Origin: Snodgrassella sp.
GTDB taxonomy: Bacteria > Pseudomonadota > Gammaproteobacteria > Burkholderiales > Neisseriaceae
Assembly (NCBI GenBank): GCA_024103515.1
Contig: JAGGIK010000016.1
Span: 1 to 34,438 of the forward strand
Length of the DNA stretch: 34,438 bases
Direction of reading: 5' to 3'
The translations under genes were made by a program, and so were the position numbers. The notes under the pieces are model-generated. The model saw only the letters and a list, made by a program, of their open reading frames with translations. It was not told the DNA's origin and did not search any database. Positions within the stretch are counted from its first letter, which is position 1. Every line of letters starts with the position of its first letter. This document shows, one piece after another, positions 9,319 through 17,961 of this stretch.

Positions 9319-10317
9319 ATGAAGAAAAAGTGGTTGTTGTTTTTGGTGATTGTTGGGTTGTTAGCTGGTGTGGCTGTGTGGGTCAATATGCGCAATCACG
9401 CTGATTTGCCTGATGGATTTGTCGGTGGAAATGGGCGGATGGAGCTGAAACGCCTTGATGTGGCCACTTTGTATGCTGGTAGGGTATTAGATGTTAAGGT
9501 GGATGAGGGAGATTTGGTAAAAAAGGATCAGGTGCTGGCCGAGCTGTCTTCTGACCAGACCAGTAGCCGTCTTGCTGCAGCACGAGCTGACAAGCAGCGG
9601 GCAGAAGAAACGGTAGCTAGAGCAGAGGCGGAGATTGCCGCGCAAAAACAGGTTCATAAGGTTGCCCAAATGGATTTGGATAATGCGCATCGCTTGAAAT
9701 CAGATGATCTGGTCTCAGTTCCTGAAGTTAAAAGAAGGATGGCTGAGCGTGATAGTGCCATTGCCCGGGTAAAAGCTGCACAGGCAGCACGCTTGGAAGC
9801 ATTGGCCGCGGTCAGACAGGCGCAAGCACAAATTGATGCAACCAGTTCAGCCAATAATGATATGTTAATTAAGGCACCTAAAGATGGACGGGTAGAGTAT
9901 CGTATAGCTGAGGCGGGAAATGTTCTGGGTGAAGGTAGTAAGGTGGTAACGATCCTTGATCCGAGTGATGTGACATTGTCAATTTTTTTGCCAACAGAAA
10001 CTATTGGTAAGTTAAAGCTGGGTGATGAAGCCCGAATTATTTTGGATGGGATGGATGCTGTCTGGCCGGCGCAGGTGAATTTTATTGATGCTAATGCTCA
10101 GTTTACGCCTAAATATGTGGAAACGTCTAATCAGCGCCAAAAGTTAATGTACAAGGTGAAGCTAAAAGTTTCTCCTCAATTGGCTTTGCAATATGGTGGT
10201 CTGCTTAAAGGTGGTATGACGGGGAATGGGTTTATTCGTATAGACGCAGCTAAGGACTGGCCTAAACAATGGCAAGTCAATGTACCTAAGGTGACACCAG
10301 CAAATAAGGGCAGCTGA
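9319..10317 (+). CDS. HlyD-family membrane fusion protein of an efflux ABC transporter (YhiI/YbhG-like)
   Basis: The 332-residue periplasmic adaptor links the inner-membrane ABC transporter to the outer-membrane channel encoded downstream. It has one N-terminal membrane anchor (KKKWLLFLVIVGLLAGVAVWV). A biotinyl-lipoyl half follows (VEDG-like VKVDEGDLVKKDQVLAEL), then a long alanine-rich coiled-coil hairpin (about 85-180, with KQRAEETVARAEAEIAAQ). The second lipoyl half is KAPKDGRVEYRIAEAGNVL, and a beta-barrel domain comes last. The frame opens at a GTG (9295), but the ATG at 9319 starts the signal anchor directly and is preferred. It ends 1 nt before the next gene, in an operon of four. Confidence 0.93.
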   Translation: MKKKWLLFLVIVGLLAGVAVWVNMRNHADLPDGFVGGNGRMELKRLDVATLYAGRVLDVKVDEGDLVKKDQVLAELSSDQTSSRLAAARADKQRAEETVARAEAEIAAQKQVHKVAQMDLDNAHRLKSDDLVSVPEVKRRMAERDSAIARVKAAQAARLEALAAVRQAQAQIDATSSANNDMLIKAPKDGRVEYRIAEAGNVLGEGSKVVTILDPSDVTLSIFLPTETIGKLKLGDEARIILDGMDAVWPAQVNFIDANAQFTPKYVETSNQRQKLMYKVKLKVSPQLALQYGGLLKGGMTGNGFIRIDAAKDWPKQWQVNVPKVTPANKGS

Positions 10318-10318
10318 T

Positions 10319-13096
10319 ATGGGTGTTCAAATTCAACAGAATACGAATGCGGATGGGTGGGCGGTTGATTTGCGGGGTGTTTCTCATTGCTATCGGCAGA
10401 CGCTTGCTTTAAATGATGTTTCTTTGCAAATCAGACGATGTGCTACTGTGGGACTGATTGGTCCGGATGGGGTGGGTAAGTCAACGCTATTATCGTTGAT
10501 AGCTGGTGTAAAGGTAATTCAGCAGGGTGAGGTATTGGTTTTTGATGGCAATATGGCTGATAAATCCAGTCGCCAGTTGTTAAGTCATCGTATTGCATTT
10601 ATGCCGCAGGGATTGGGGCATAATTTGTATCCAACTTTGTCGGTAACAGAAAATGTTGATTTTCATGCACGCCTGTTTGGTCTGCGCGGTGCTGTACGTA
10701 AACAACGCATTACCAGACTGTTACAGTCTACTGGTCTAGCTCCTTTTGCAGACCGGCCAGCCGGTAAGCTTTCGGGAGGAATGAAGCAAAAGCTGAGTTT
10801 GTGTTGCGCACTCGTACATAATCCTGAATTGCTTATTCTTGATGAGCCAACTACAGGGGTAGACCCTTTATCACGTAGGCAGTTTTGGTCATTGATTGAT
10901 GAGCTACGTGCTGAAAATCCGGATATGACGGTCATGGTAGCTACGGCTTATTTTGATGAAGCAAAACGTTTTGAATATTTGTTGGCGATGGACGATGGCC
11001 GGTTAATTGTCAATGCGCCTACGCAACAAGTGTTGACTGATACGCATACTGATACGTTGGAAGAAGCCTATGTGAAGCTGTTACCACCTGCTAAACAGGA
11101 TAAGAGTGGAGCGTTGCGGTTGACGCCTTTTGTCGCTGAAGAAGGTGCGCCGCCCGCCATTGAAGCTAAGGATTTAACTAAGAGATTTGGGGATTTTGTT
11201 GCGGTAAATAATGTAAGTTTTACGATTCAGCGGGGCGAGATTTTTGGTTTTCTGGGTTCAAATGGCTGTGGCAAGTCAACAACGATGAAAATGCTGACTG
11301 GATTGCTAGATGCAAGTTCTGGCTCGGCTAAGTTACTCGGGCATACGGTTGATGCAAATGATATGAATACCCGCATGAAAATCGGCTATATGTCACAATC
11401 GTTTTCGCTCTATGAAGAATTAACTGTGCGACAAAATCTGGTGTTATCAGCGCGGTTATATCAGATGGAAGACTCGCAAATTGCTGCTGCAGTTGGAGAG
11501 TCTTTAACGCAGTTTGATCTGATGGACTTTGCTGAAACTGAACCAGGAGAACTGCCGCTAGGTATTCGTCAACGATTACAACTAGCTGCAGCATGTTTGC
11601 ATCACCCTGAGGTTTTGATTTTGGATGAGCCAACGTCAGGTGTGGACCCGATTGCCCGTGATATGTTTTGGAAGCATTTGCTCCATTTATCCCGAGATAA
11701 TCGTACGACAATTTTTGTTTCTACTCATTTTATGAATGAGGCAGCTAGGTGTGACCGTATTTCATTTATGCATCAGGGGCGAGTGCTGGCCATTGGCACG
11801 CCGAATGATTTATGTAAGCATAAACATACTGACGATTTGGAAACGGCTTTTATTGAATATTTAGAAGAGGCTGCTGCGACTGACGCGGTAAGGATGCCAG
11901 CAAATGATAAGGTAGACGCTGTTGAGCATACAGCACAGACAAAGAGTAATAATAATGCTGATAGTATAAATTATTGGTTTGCTACGGTATGGACTTTTGC
12001 GGTGCGCGAAGGCAAGGAGTTGATGCGTGATAAGATTAGGCTTTTTTTCGCCTTATTTGGTCCAGTTGTGTTAATGATGATGGCAGCGTGGTCGGTTTCT
12101 TTTGATGTAGAACATGTAAAATTCGCTGTACTGGATCGTGATCAAACGATTGAAAGCCGTGCTTTGGTAGAGCATTTTCGCGGCTCCCGTTATTTTACGT
12201 TTACGGAAAATTTGCGTAATGCCAACGATATAGATAAAACTTTGAAGGTTTCCCGCGCACGGTTGGTGATTGATATTCCACCACATTTTGGTCGAGATTT
12301 ACTAAGAGGTAATAAACCTGAGGTTGGATTTTATGTTGATGGCACGATGCCATTTATGACGGAAAATATTAAAAATTTTATTCTGTTGATCTTAAATAAT
12401 TATGGTGCTGAGCAATGGCGCGCCCGTGGTTTGCCTGTTGCTCTCCAACCGGATGTTAATGTGGCGCCACGCTATATTTATAATCAGGATTTTAAGAGTA
12501 TTTTTGCGATAACGCCCGGTATGATCATGATGGCAATGATGCTTATTCCAGTGATGATGACTGCGTTGGGAGTAGTCCGTGAGCGTGAGATTGGGTCGAT
12601 AACTAATTTATATACTTCTCCAGCTTCGGTGCGGCAGTTTCTTGTCGGTAAGCAAATTCCTTATGTTGTGGTGTCTTTTATCAGTTATCTCATTTTGGTG
12701 TGGCTGGCGGTGGTGGTACTGGGAGTGCCTGTGCAGGGAAGTTTTTTTGCCATGAGTTTAGGTGCTCTGGCTTTAATTTGTGCCGCTACTGCATTTGGTT
12801 TGCTGATTTCAAGTTTTGTTAAATCACAGGTAGCAGCCATTTTTGGTTCGGCAATTCTGTCGTTAATTCCGGCTTTGAATTTTTCTGGTTTGCTTTATCC
12901 GCTTTCTACTTTAACGGGCTTAAATTATTGGATTGGCTGGGGATTTCCGACAGCATGGTATCAGCTTATCAGTTTGGGTGGGTTTACTAAAGGACTAGGT
13001 TTTGTCGATTTCATTAATTACTATCTGGTGTTGCTGGCATTCTGTCTGTTTTATGTGTTGCTAGCAGGCTGCTTTCTGAAAAAGCAGGAGGTGTGA
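10319..13096 (+). CDS. rbbA: RbbA/YhiH-type ABC transporter, two ATPase domains fused to an ABC-2 permease
   Basis: This 925-residue fusion has the layout of E. coli RbbA (YhiH). ATPase domain 1 has Walker A GPDGVGKST (48-56), signature KLSGGMKQKLSLCCAL and Walker B LLILDEPTTGVDP. ATPase domain 2 has Walker A GSNGCGKSTT (about 313), the altered signature ELPLGIRQRLQLA and Walker B VLILDEPTSGVDP. From about residue 555 an ABC-2 permease follows, with a large periplasmic loop (FAVLDRDQTIESRALVEHF) and about six membrane segments. It should export a substrate through the HlyD protein and outer-membrane factor of the same operon. RbbA was described as a ribosome-bound ATPase in E. coli, but the context here argues for export. 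The second ATPase lacks a classical LSGGQ, as its E. coli counterpart does. Confidence 0.95.
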   Translation: MGVQIQQNTNADGWAVDLRGVSHCYRQTLALNDVSLQIRRCATVGLIGPDGVGKSTLLSLIAGVKVIQQGEVLVFDGNMADKSSRQLLSHRIAFMPQGLGHNLYPTLSVTENVDFHARLFGLRGAVRKQRITRLLQSTGLAPFADRPAGKLSGGMKQKLSLCCALVHNPELLILDEPTTGVDPLSRRQFWSLIDELRAENPDMTVMVATAYFDEAKRFEYLLAMDDGRLIVNAPTQQVLTDTHTDTLEEAYVKLLPPAKQDKSGALRLTPFVAEEGAPPAIEAKDLTKRFGDFVAVNNVSFTIQRGEIFGFLGSNGCGKSTTMKMLTGLLDASSGSAKLLGHTVDANDMNTRMKIGYMSQSFSLYEELTVRQNLVLSARLYQMEDSQIAAAVGESLTQFDLMDFAETEPGELPLGIRQRLQLAAACLHHPEVLILDEPTSGVDPIARDMFWKHLLHLSRDNRTTIFVSTHFMNEAARCDRISFMHQGRVLAIGTPNDLCKHKHTDDLETAFIEYLEEAAATDAVRMPANDKVDAVEHTAQTKSNNNADSINYWFATVWTFAVREGKELMRDKIRLFFALFGPVVLMMMAAWSVSFDVEHVKFAVLDRDQTIESRALVEHFRGSRYFTFTENLRNANDIDKTLKVSRARLVIDIPPHFGRDLLRGNKPEVGFYVDGTMPFMTENIKNFILLILNNYGAEQWRARGLPVALQPDVNVAPRYIYNQDFKSIFAITPGMIMMAMMLIPVMMTALGVVREREIGSITNLYTSPASVRQFLVGKQIPYVVVSFISYLILVWLAVVVLGVPVQGSFFAMSLGALALICAATAFGLLISSFVKSQVAAIFGSAILSLIPALNFSGLLYPLSTLTGLNYWIGWGFPTAWYQLISLGGFTKGLGFVDFINYYLVLLAFCLFYVLLAGCFLKKQEV

Positions 13097-14224
13097 ATGC
13101 TGCGCTGGTTTAAGAATGTATGGGTATTGGGCATCAAGGAATTAAAGAGTCTGCTAAGTGATATGGTGCTTATGGCTTTAATGGTGGTTGTACTGTCAGT
13201 TGCTATTTATTCGGTAGCAACAAGTATTACTACTGAAGTACGCCATGCTTCTGTGGCTGTACTTGATGCTGATCACAGCATTTTATCTTATCAGATACGT
13301 GACGCTTTATTACCACCTTATTTTCAATCGCCGGTGGAAATAAAACGGGAAGAAGTGGATCAGGCAATGGATAAGGGAGATTATGTTTTTGTCCTGGATA
13401 TTCCAGCACATTTTGAACGTGATGTGCTTGCGGGACGCTCTCCTACTGTGCAGGTTTTGGCTGATGCCACTTCGGTAACTCAGGCTGGTATTGGTATAAG
13501 TTATCTAACGCAGATTATACAGGGTAAAACCAGCAGCTTTCTGCAAACACCGGGGGCCAATGCGCTAAGTCCGGTCACGCCGGTGGTAAATATTCAATTT
13601 AATCCTAATGGTCAGTCACACTGGTATATTTCTACCATGGGGGTAGTGTCTAATTTGACCTTGCTGGCCATTATTTTGGTTGGAGCAGCGGTAATCAGGG
13701 AACGGGAGCATGGCACGATTGAACAGCTGCTGGTTATGCCGGTGCGTCCGAGTGAAATTGTGATGGCCAAGATTTTGACTAATGGTGCCGTGATTGCGGT
13801 GGCAGCATTGCTGTCGTTATGGCTGGTGGTGCATTACTGGTTGGATGTACCGATTAATGGTTCGATACCTTTATTCACTTTAGGGATGGTGATTTATTTA
13901 TTCTCGGTTTCTTCTTTGGGTATCTGGCTAGCTACCCTGGCACCGACTATGCCACAGTTTGGTTTGCTGACTTTGCCAATTTATGTGGTCATGCGATTAT
14001 TGTCGGGGGCTGAGTCGCCATTGGAAAGTATGCCTGAATTTTTTCAATATGTGACTTGGCTGTCTCCGGAAACTCAGTTTACGCAATTTAGTCAGGATGT
14101 GTTGTTTCGTGATGCCGGCTTTTACACAGTTTGGCCAAAAATTTTGATGATGTCAGTGGCCGGTGTTTTATTTCTGGCTCTGGCGTTATCCCGATTCCGA
14201 AACATGCTAGCGCAGCATTCATAA
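13097..14224 (+). CDS. yhhJ: ABC-2 type permease (YhhJ-like), partner of RbbA
   Basis: The 375-residue inner-membrane permease of the ABC-2/YhhJ family has an N-terminal membrane segment (VLMALMVVVLSVAIYSVA). A periplasmic domain of about 130 residues follows (VAVLDADHSILSYQIRDAL, NIQFNPNGQSHWYI), then five C-terminal helices with VIREREHGTIEQLLVMPVRPSEI, the hallmark coupling segment of this family. It resembles the C-terminal half of RbbA and should pair with it to complete the translocation pore. It starts directly after the RbbA stop (TGAATG) with an AGGAGG site inside the end of rbbA, so translation is coupled. Substrate unknown. Confidence 0.93.
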   Translation: MLRWFKNVWVLGIKELKSLLSDMVLMALMVVVLSVAIYSVATSITTEVRHASVAVLDADHSILSYQIRDALLPPYFQSPVEIKREEVDQAMDKGDYVFVLDIPAHFERDVLAGRSPTVQVLADATSVTQAGIGISYLTQIIQGKTSSFLQTPGANALSPVTPVVNIQFNPNGQSHWYISTMGVVSNLTLLAIILVGAAVIREREHGTIEQLLVMPVRPSEIVMAKILTNGAVIAVAALLSLWLVVHYWLDVPINGSIPLFTLGMVIYLFSVSSLGIWLATLAPTMPQFGLLTLPIYVVMRLLSGAESPLESMPEFFQYVTWLSPETQFTQFSQDVLFRDAGFYTVWPKILMMSVAGVLFLALALSRFRNMLAQHS

Positions 14225-14246
14225 ATGGTTGAAAAGGTTTACAAAG

Positions 14247-15740
14247 ATGGAAGTAATGGATAAAAGGTGGTTATCTGTTTTGGTTGGTATGACGCTGATA
14301 GCCGGCTGTAACACTACTGATGTGAAGGTTAGTTCGAATGTGTCTGTACCACTACAGTTTGACCGTAGTAATCATACTCGCGAAGCTACAGAAATCAGTC
14401 GATGGTGGCAAGGCTGGCCAGATCCGGTTTTACGGAATTTAATTGAAATTGGTTTGAGAAATAACCGTGATTTGGCCATGATGAAGGCCAATATGAATGC
14501 TGCGCGCGCCAGCGCAGCATTGGTTGAATCGAATCTTGGACCTCAGTTGTGGGCCGATGTTGAAGGTTCAGTACATCGTCTCAGAAATGATAATCCTTTA
14601 AAAGACGTGAATGTACCAGGTGCAGGCAATGCTCGTGATCTTCTGAACTCTGCCGGATCTGCTTTGGGGGACAACCATCAGCATTGGGAAGGACATCATG
14701 TACAGCTCGGTTTTGTCGCCAGTTGGGAACCGGATGTTTTCGGTGGTAAACGCAGTGATGCCGAGGCTGCTCACTATCTGAGCCTGAGTGCGACTGAGCA
14801 ATGGCACGGAGCACAGATGATGCTCATTAGTGATATTGCTGATAATTATTTAAAAATGCGTGCAATGCAACAGCGGGTAATGATTGGTCAGCAAAGTGTG
14901 GCCACTTTAAGACATTTACAGCGCTATGCCGAGGGGAGATTTAAGGCCGGACAGGCAACGGCTTATGATGTCAAAGATGTGACTTCGAGCCTTGCAACCA
15001 TGCAGGCACAAATAGCTACTTATCAAGCACAGGCAGATGCTTATCAGCGTAATCTTGCCGTTTTGACTGCCCAAACTCCGCAGGGCTTTAATTTACCATC
15101 GGCGGGCATTGATATTTTACAACATCTGCCAGCGGCTCCGGCAGGGCAGGTACCCTTGGATGTGATTACCCGTCGTCCTGATATTAGAACGCTCGAAAAT
15201 CAGGTAAAGGCTATGAGTGCGCAGCTGGCCAGCGCCAAGGCTGACCGTTTACCTCGCTTCGATATTAATTTTTTGTGGCAAACAGGACGTGTGAAGCTGG
15301 ATAGTGATTTATCGCATTTAAAAACTGGCGGAGGGTTAATAGATTTAGGCATCAGCTTGCCCATTTTTACTGCCGGGCGGATTAAACATAATATCGAACG
15401 AGCGGATGCTCGTGTTCAGGCTGCCATTGCTGCATATGATCAGAGTATTCTTAAAGCTTTAGCTGAGGTGGATAGTGCCTATCAGTTGCAATATAGTTTG
15501 AATCAGCAAAATCAGTTACTGCGCACCGCGCAGCGCGAAGCAAACCGACAGGCTAATGCAGCTGAAAAGTTATTTCGTTATGGTGATATGACTCTAGATC
15601 GTGCCTTGCGTTCACGTTTGAATGCTCAGCAGTTGTCTGATCAACAAATCCAGGGAAGTTTGGCCGAGGCGCAGAATTTGATTCATTTGTATAAAGCTTT
15701 AGGTGGAGGGTGGCAGAATGAATCTATGGAAAATGATTAA
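14247..15740 (+). CDS. NodT/TolC-family outer-membrane efflux lipoprotein
   Basis: The product is an outer-membrane factor of about 498 residues. The signal peptide ends in the lipobox LIAGC (Cys about 21), so it is an acylated OMF of the NodT type rather than TolC itself. Two OEP repeats follow, with the usual WWQGWPDPVLRNLIEIGLRNNRDLAMMKAN, GLRNNRD and PDIRTLENQVKAMSAQLASAKADRLPRF-type segments split around the middle, and ISLPIFTAGRIKHNIERADARV near the end. The frame opens with a TTG at 14229; the ATG at 14247 has AAAAGG upstream and is preferred, and the ATG at 14256 is also possible. It closes the efflux operon and provides the outer-membrane exit. A tandem 15-nt duplication overlaps its stop codon. 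Confidence 0.92.
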   Translation: MEVMDKRWLSVLVGMTLIAGCNTTDVKVSSNVSVPLQFDRSNHTREATEISRWWQGWPDPVLRNLIEIGLRNNRDLAMMKANMNAARASAALVESNLGPQLWADVEGSVHRLRNDNPLKDVNVPGAGNARDLLNSAGSALGDNHQHWEGHHVQLGFVASWEPDVFGGKRSDAEAAHYLSLSATEQWHGAQMMLISDIADNYLKMRAMQQRVMIGQQSVATLRHLQRYAEGRFKAGQATAYDVKDVTSSLATMQAQIATYQAQADAYQRNLAVLTAQTPQGFNLPSAGIDILQHLPAAPAGQVPLDVITRRPDIRTLENQVKAMSAQLASAKADRLPRFDINFLWQTGRVKLDSDLSHLKTGGGLIDLGISLPIFTAGRIKHNIERADARVQAAIAAYDQSILKALAEVDSAYQLQYSLNQQNQLLRTAQREANRQANAAEKLFRYGDMTLDRALRSRLNAQQLSDQQIQGSLAEAQNLIHLYKALGGGWQNESMEND

Positions 15741-15765
15741 GGTGGTGCATATTAAGGTGGTGCAT
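15736..15765 (+). repeat. Perfect 15-nt tandem duplication over a stop codon
   Basis: ATTAAGGTGGTGCAT occurs twice without a gap. The first copy contains the TAA stop of the outer-membrane factor gene (15738-15740). The identity of the copies suggests a recent slippage event; the coding sequence is unaffected. Confidence 0.9.
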
Positions 15766-15873
15766 TTTTATAAATTTTTTTGTTGTATTGATTAAACAAT
15801 TTTTGACAATGTTTCTGTTGGATCGTTGGGTCAGTTATTGGAATATTTTGGGATTGGATTTTTAGGAGCATGC

Positions 15874-17445
15874 ATGCGCTTGGTTTTTTCGTTCTCTTTT
15901 GTATATCGACTGTTTTTGCTGCTTGTGATGTTAAATGCAGGTGCTTGCTCTAATTTACAGTATCAGCCTATAGCCACTATTAATCATGTTGACACTACGC
16001 AAGGTTATCGCTTGCAGAATGCGTTGATTAACAGAAATTCTCAGAATCAGGACAATGTAATTGGAATTATCATGTTTTCAGGCGGTGGGACTCGTGCCGC
16101 CGCTTTTGGTTATGGCGTTTTGGAAACATTGAAAAAGCAGCAAGTTAATATTAGCGGCAAAGCGACTAATCTTTTGAATACCATCGATCTGGTTTATGGT
16201 ATTTCAGGCGGTTCGGTCTTGGCCACGTATTTCGGTTTGCATGGTGAAGATACAGTCCCATTATTTAAGCAAAATTTTTTAAATCTTAATCTGCAAAAAA
16301 TGATGATTGGACAGGTGTTCTCAATGGCCAACTGGTCGCGTTTGGCGTCACCAGAATTTGGTCGCGGAGATTTACTACAAGAACAGTTTGATTTGCATTT
16401 ATATAAAGGTGCAACTTACGCTGATTTGGCTCAACGACGCAAAGGCCCTTTTGTTGTTATCAGTGCTACTGATATGAGTCTTGGTAGCCGACTGGATTTT
16501 ACTCAGGAATATTTTGATTTATTGTGTCTGGATCTAACCAGTTTACCGATTTCTCGAGCTGTAGCTTCTTCCAGTGCTGTGCCTTTGGTGTTTGCACCGG
16601 TCACTTTAAATAATAATGGCGGTAATTGTGATTATCATCTACCAGAAAATTTGCTGGATTCCAATGGCCGTACTGATGAAATAGCCGGAACAACTGAGTT
16701 TCGCGCTAAAACCCGTGCGGTATACCGGGCGAATTTAAAACAATATCAGAACAGCCAGAAGCGACCCTATATTCATTTGCTCGATGGGGGATTGACGGAT
16801 AATCTGGGACTACGTAGTTTATTGGACGCCAGTGAGTTGTATAGTAATAAAACACTGTATGATCGTTTAGAAAATGCGCAGATCAATAAGATTATTATTA
16901 TTAATGTTAATGCACAAACTCAGCGCCGTAATGAAATTGATAGCAGCGCAAATGTGCCAGGTACAGCAGATGTCGCCAGAGCTTTGACTAGCATTCCGAT
17001 CGAAAAGTATTCAGAAGACACTCAGCGTCAGTTTCAAAAATATGTAGACTGGTGGAACAGCAATCGTTCTAAAGATACCCCATTAGTATATTACATTAGC
17101 GTAAATCTGCTTGATTTGCCTCAGTCTCCGTTACGAGATAAGGTTATCCATATTCCAACTACTTTTTATTTAGCGCGTAATGAAGTTAATAAACTGCGTC
17201 AAGCAGCTAATATTTTGTTAACTCAATCACAGGAATATCAACGCTTGATTAAAGACATTGGCGTTAAAGATTCTTCGCCAGCCATTACTGATAATCTTAT
17301 ATTTGAACAAGAAGACAGTAATAATGCTGTAGAAGTAAATGATGAACAAGCAAGAACTAATTTTGAAGCAGTTAAAACTCTTCACGATAATACTAAGTCA
17401 TTTGTTAATTTTATTAATGTCGAATCAGTACCTATTGGCCGTTAA
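15874..17445 (+). CDS. Patatin-like phospholipase, predicted lipoprotein
   Basis: This 524-residue protein has a lipoprotein signal (LLVMLNAGAC, Cys about 25) and a patatin acyl-hydrolase domain. The oxyanion-hole motif MFSGGGTRAAAFGYGVLE is at about 67-84, the nucleophile elbow YGISGGS puts the catalytic Ser at about 111, and the catalytic Asp is in LLDGGLTDNLG (about 303). Such proteins hydrolyse phospholipid acyl esters, and the lipid anchor places this one on a membrane facing the periplasm or the surface. The C-terminal 120 residues are polar and unassigned. The frame opens at a TTG (15826), but the ATG at 15874 has AGGAG 5 nt upstream and starts the signal peptide. It follows the efflux operon after about 130 nt and is probably a separate unit. 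Confidence 0.9.
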   Translation: MRLVFSFSFVYRLFLLLVMLNAGACSNLQYQPIATINHVDTTQGYRLQNALINRNSQNQDNVIGIIMFSGGGTRAAAFGYGVLETLKKQQVNISGKATNLLNTIDLVYGISGGSVLATYFGLHGEDTVPLFKQNFLNLNLQKMMIGQVFSMANWSRLASPEFGRGDLLQEQFDLHLYKGATYADLAQRRKGPFVVISATDMSLGSRLDFTQEYFDLLCLDLTSLPISRAVASSSAVPLVFAPVTLNNNGGNCDYHLPENLLDSNGRTDEIAGTTEFRAKTRAVYRANLKQYQNSQKRPYIHLLDGGLTDNLGLRSLLDASELYSNKTLYDRLENAQINKIIIINVNAQTQRRNEIDSSANVPGTADVARALTSIPIEKYSEDTQRQFQKYVDWWNSNRSKDTPLVYYISVNLLDLPQSPLRDKVIHIPTTFYLARNEVNKLRQAANILLTQSQEYQRLIKDIGVKDSSPAITDNLIFEQEDSNNAVEVNDEQARTNFEAVKTLHDNTKSFVNFINVESVPIGR

Positions 17446-17961
17446 TTAAAAGGATGTTGCGTTTAAGAGACAAAGTTTTGGTATACTTTGGTATGCTAGC
17501 ACACACGTTTTATTCATCAATTGTATTTATTATAGATGGAAAATCAAACTCAGAAAGTAATGGGTTTAGTATTTTCTTATGCAATATTTATATATATATT
17601 GATTAATTTTTAAATGATTTCTGAGCCTGATGCTAGAGCTATAGCTACTGCACACAGCTTTAAACCGATTAAATTTGTTTTGATGGCTTAAATTATAAGA
17701 TGCATAAATGCAAATAAAATTTTAATTTTAGCCTAAACTTATTGTTTTTGAAATATTTTTTTATGCATAAATAATATTTATTAATCTTAAATTTGAATTT
17801 ACATTATGACAAATTATGAGCTGATTGCATTAATAAATATTATCTCGTTGTTAATAAAAAACTAAAATTATCATTTATTTTCAAATAAATATAAATATAG
17901 ACAGGAATTAAAATCAGACAAGCGCACACTATTCTCCGTTCTTTCTGGAGAAGGTGAACTT
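17446..17961. other. Upstream region of aspT, no gene seen
   Basis: Very AT-rich gap of 516 nt. Just after the patatin stop there is a short direct repeat (TTTGGTAT twice, about 17477-17494). The promoter of the asp operon must be here, but no clear -35/-10 pair stands out. The last 30 nt form the hairpin described separately. Confidence 0.4.
17932..17954 (+). promoter_or_regulatory. Hairpin that masks the aspT ribosome-binding site
   Basis: TTCTCC (17932-17937) can pair perfectly with GGAGAA (17947-17952) across a 9-nt loop. GGAGAAGG is the Shine-Dalgarno sequence of aspT, 7 nt before its ATG. The stem would close the ribosome site, so it could limit or regulate translation of aspT. It is short (6 bp) and its regulatory role is inferred. 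Confidence 0.5.

Noticed and set aside
11328-11711. 127-codon frame on the minus strand
   Set aside because: Shadow of rbbA, which is strongly supported by two ATPase domains.
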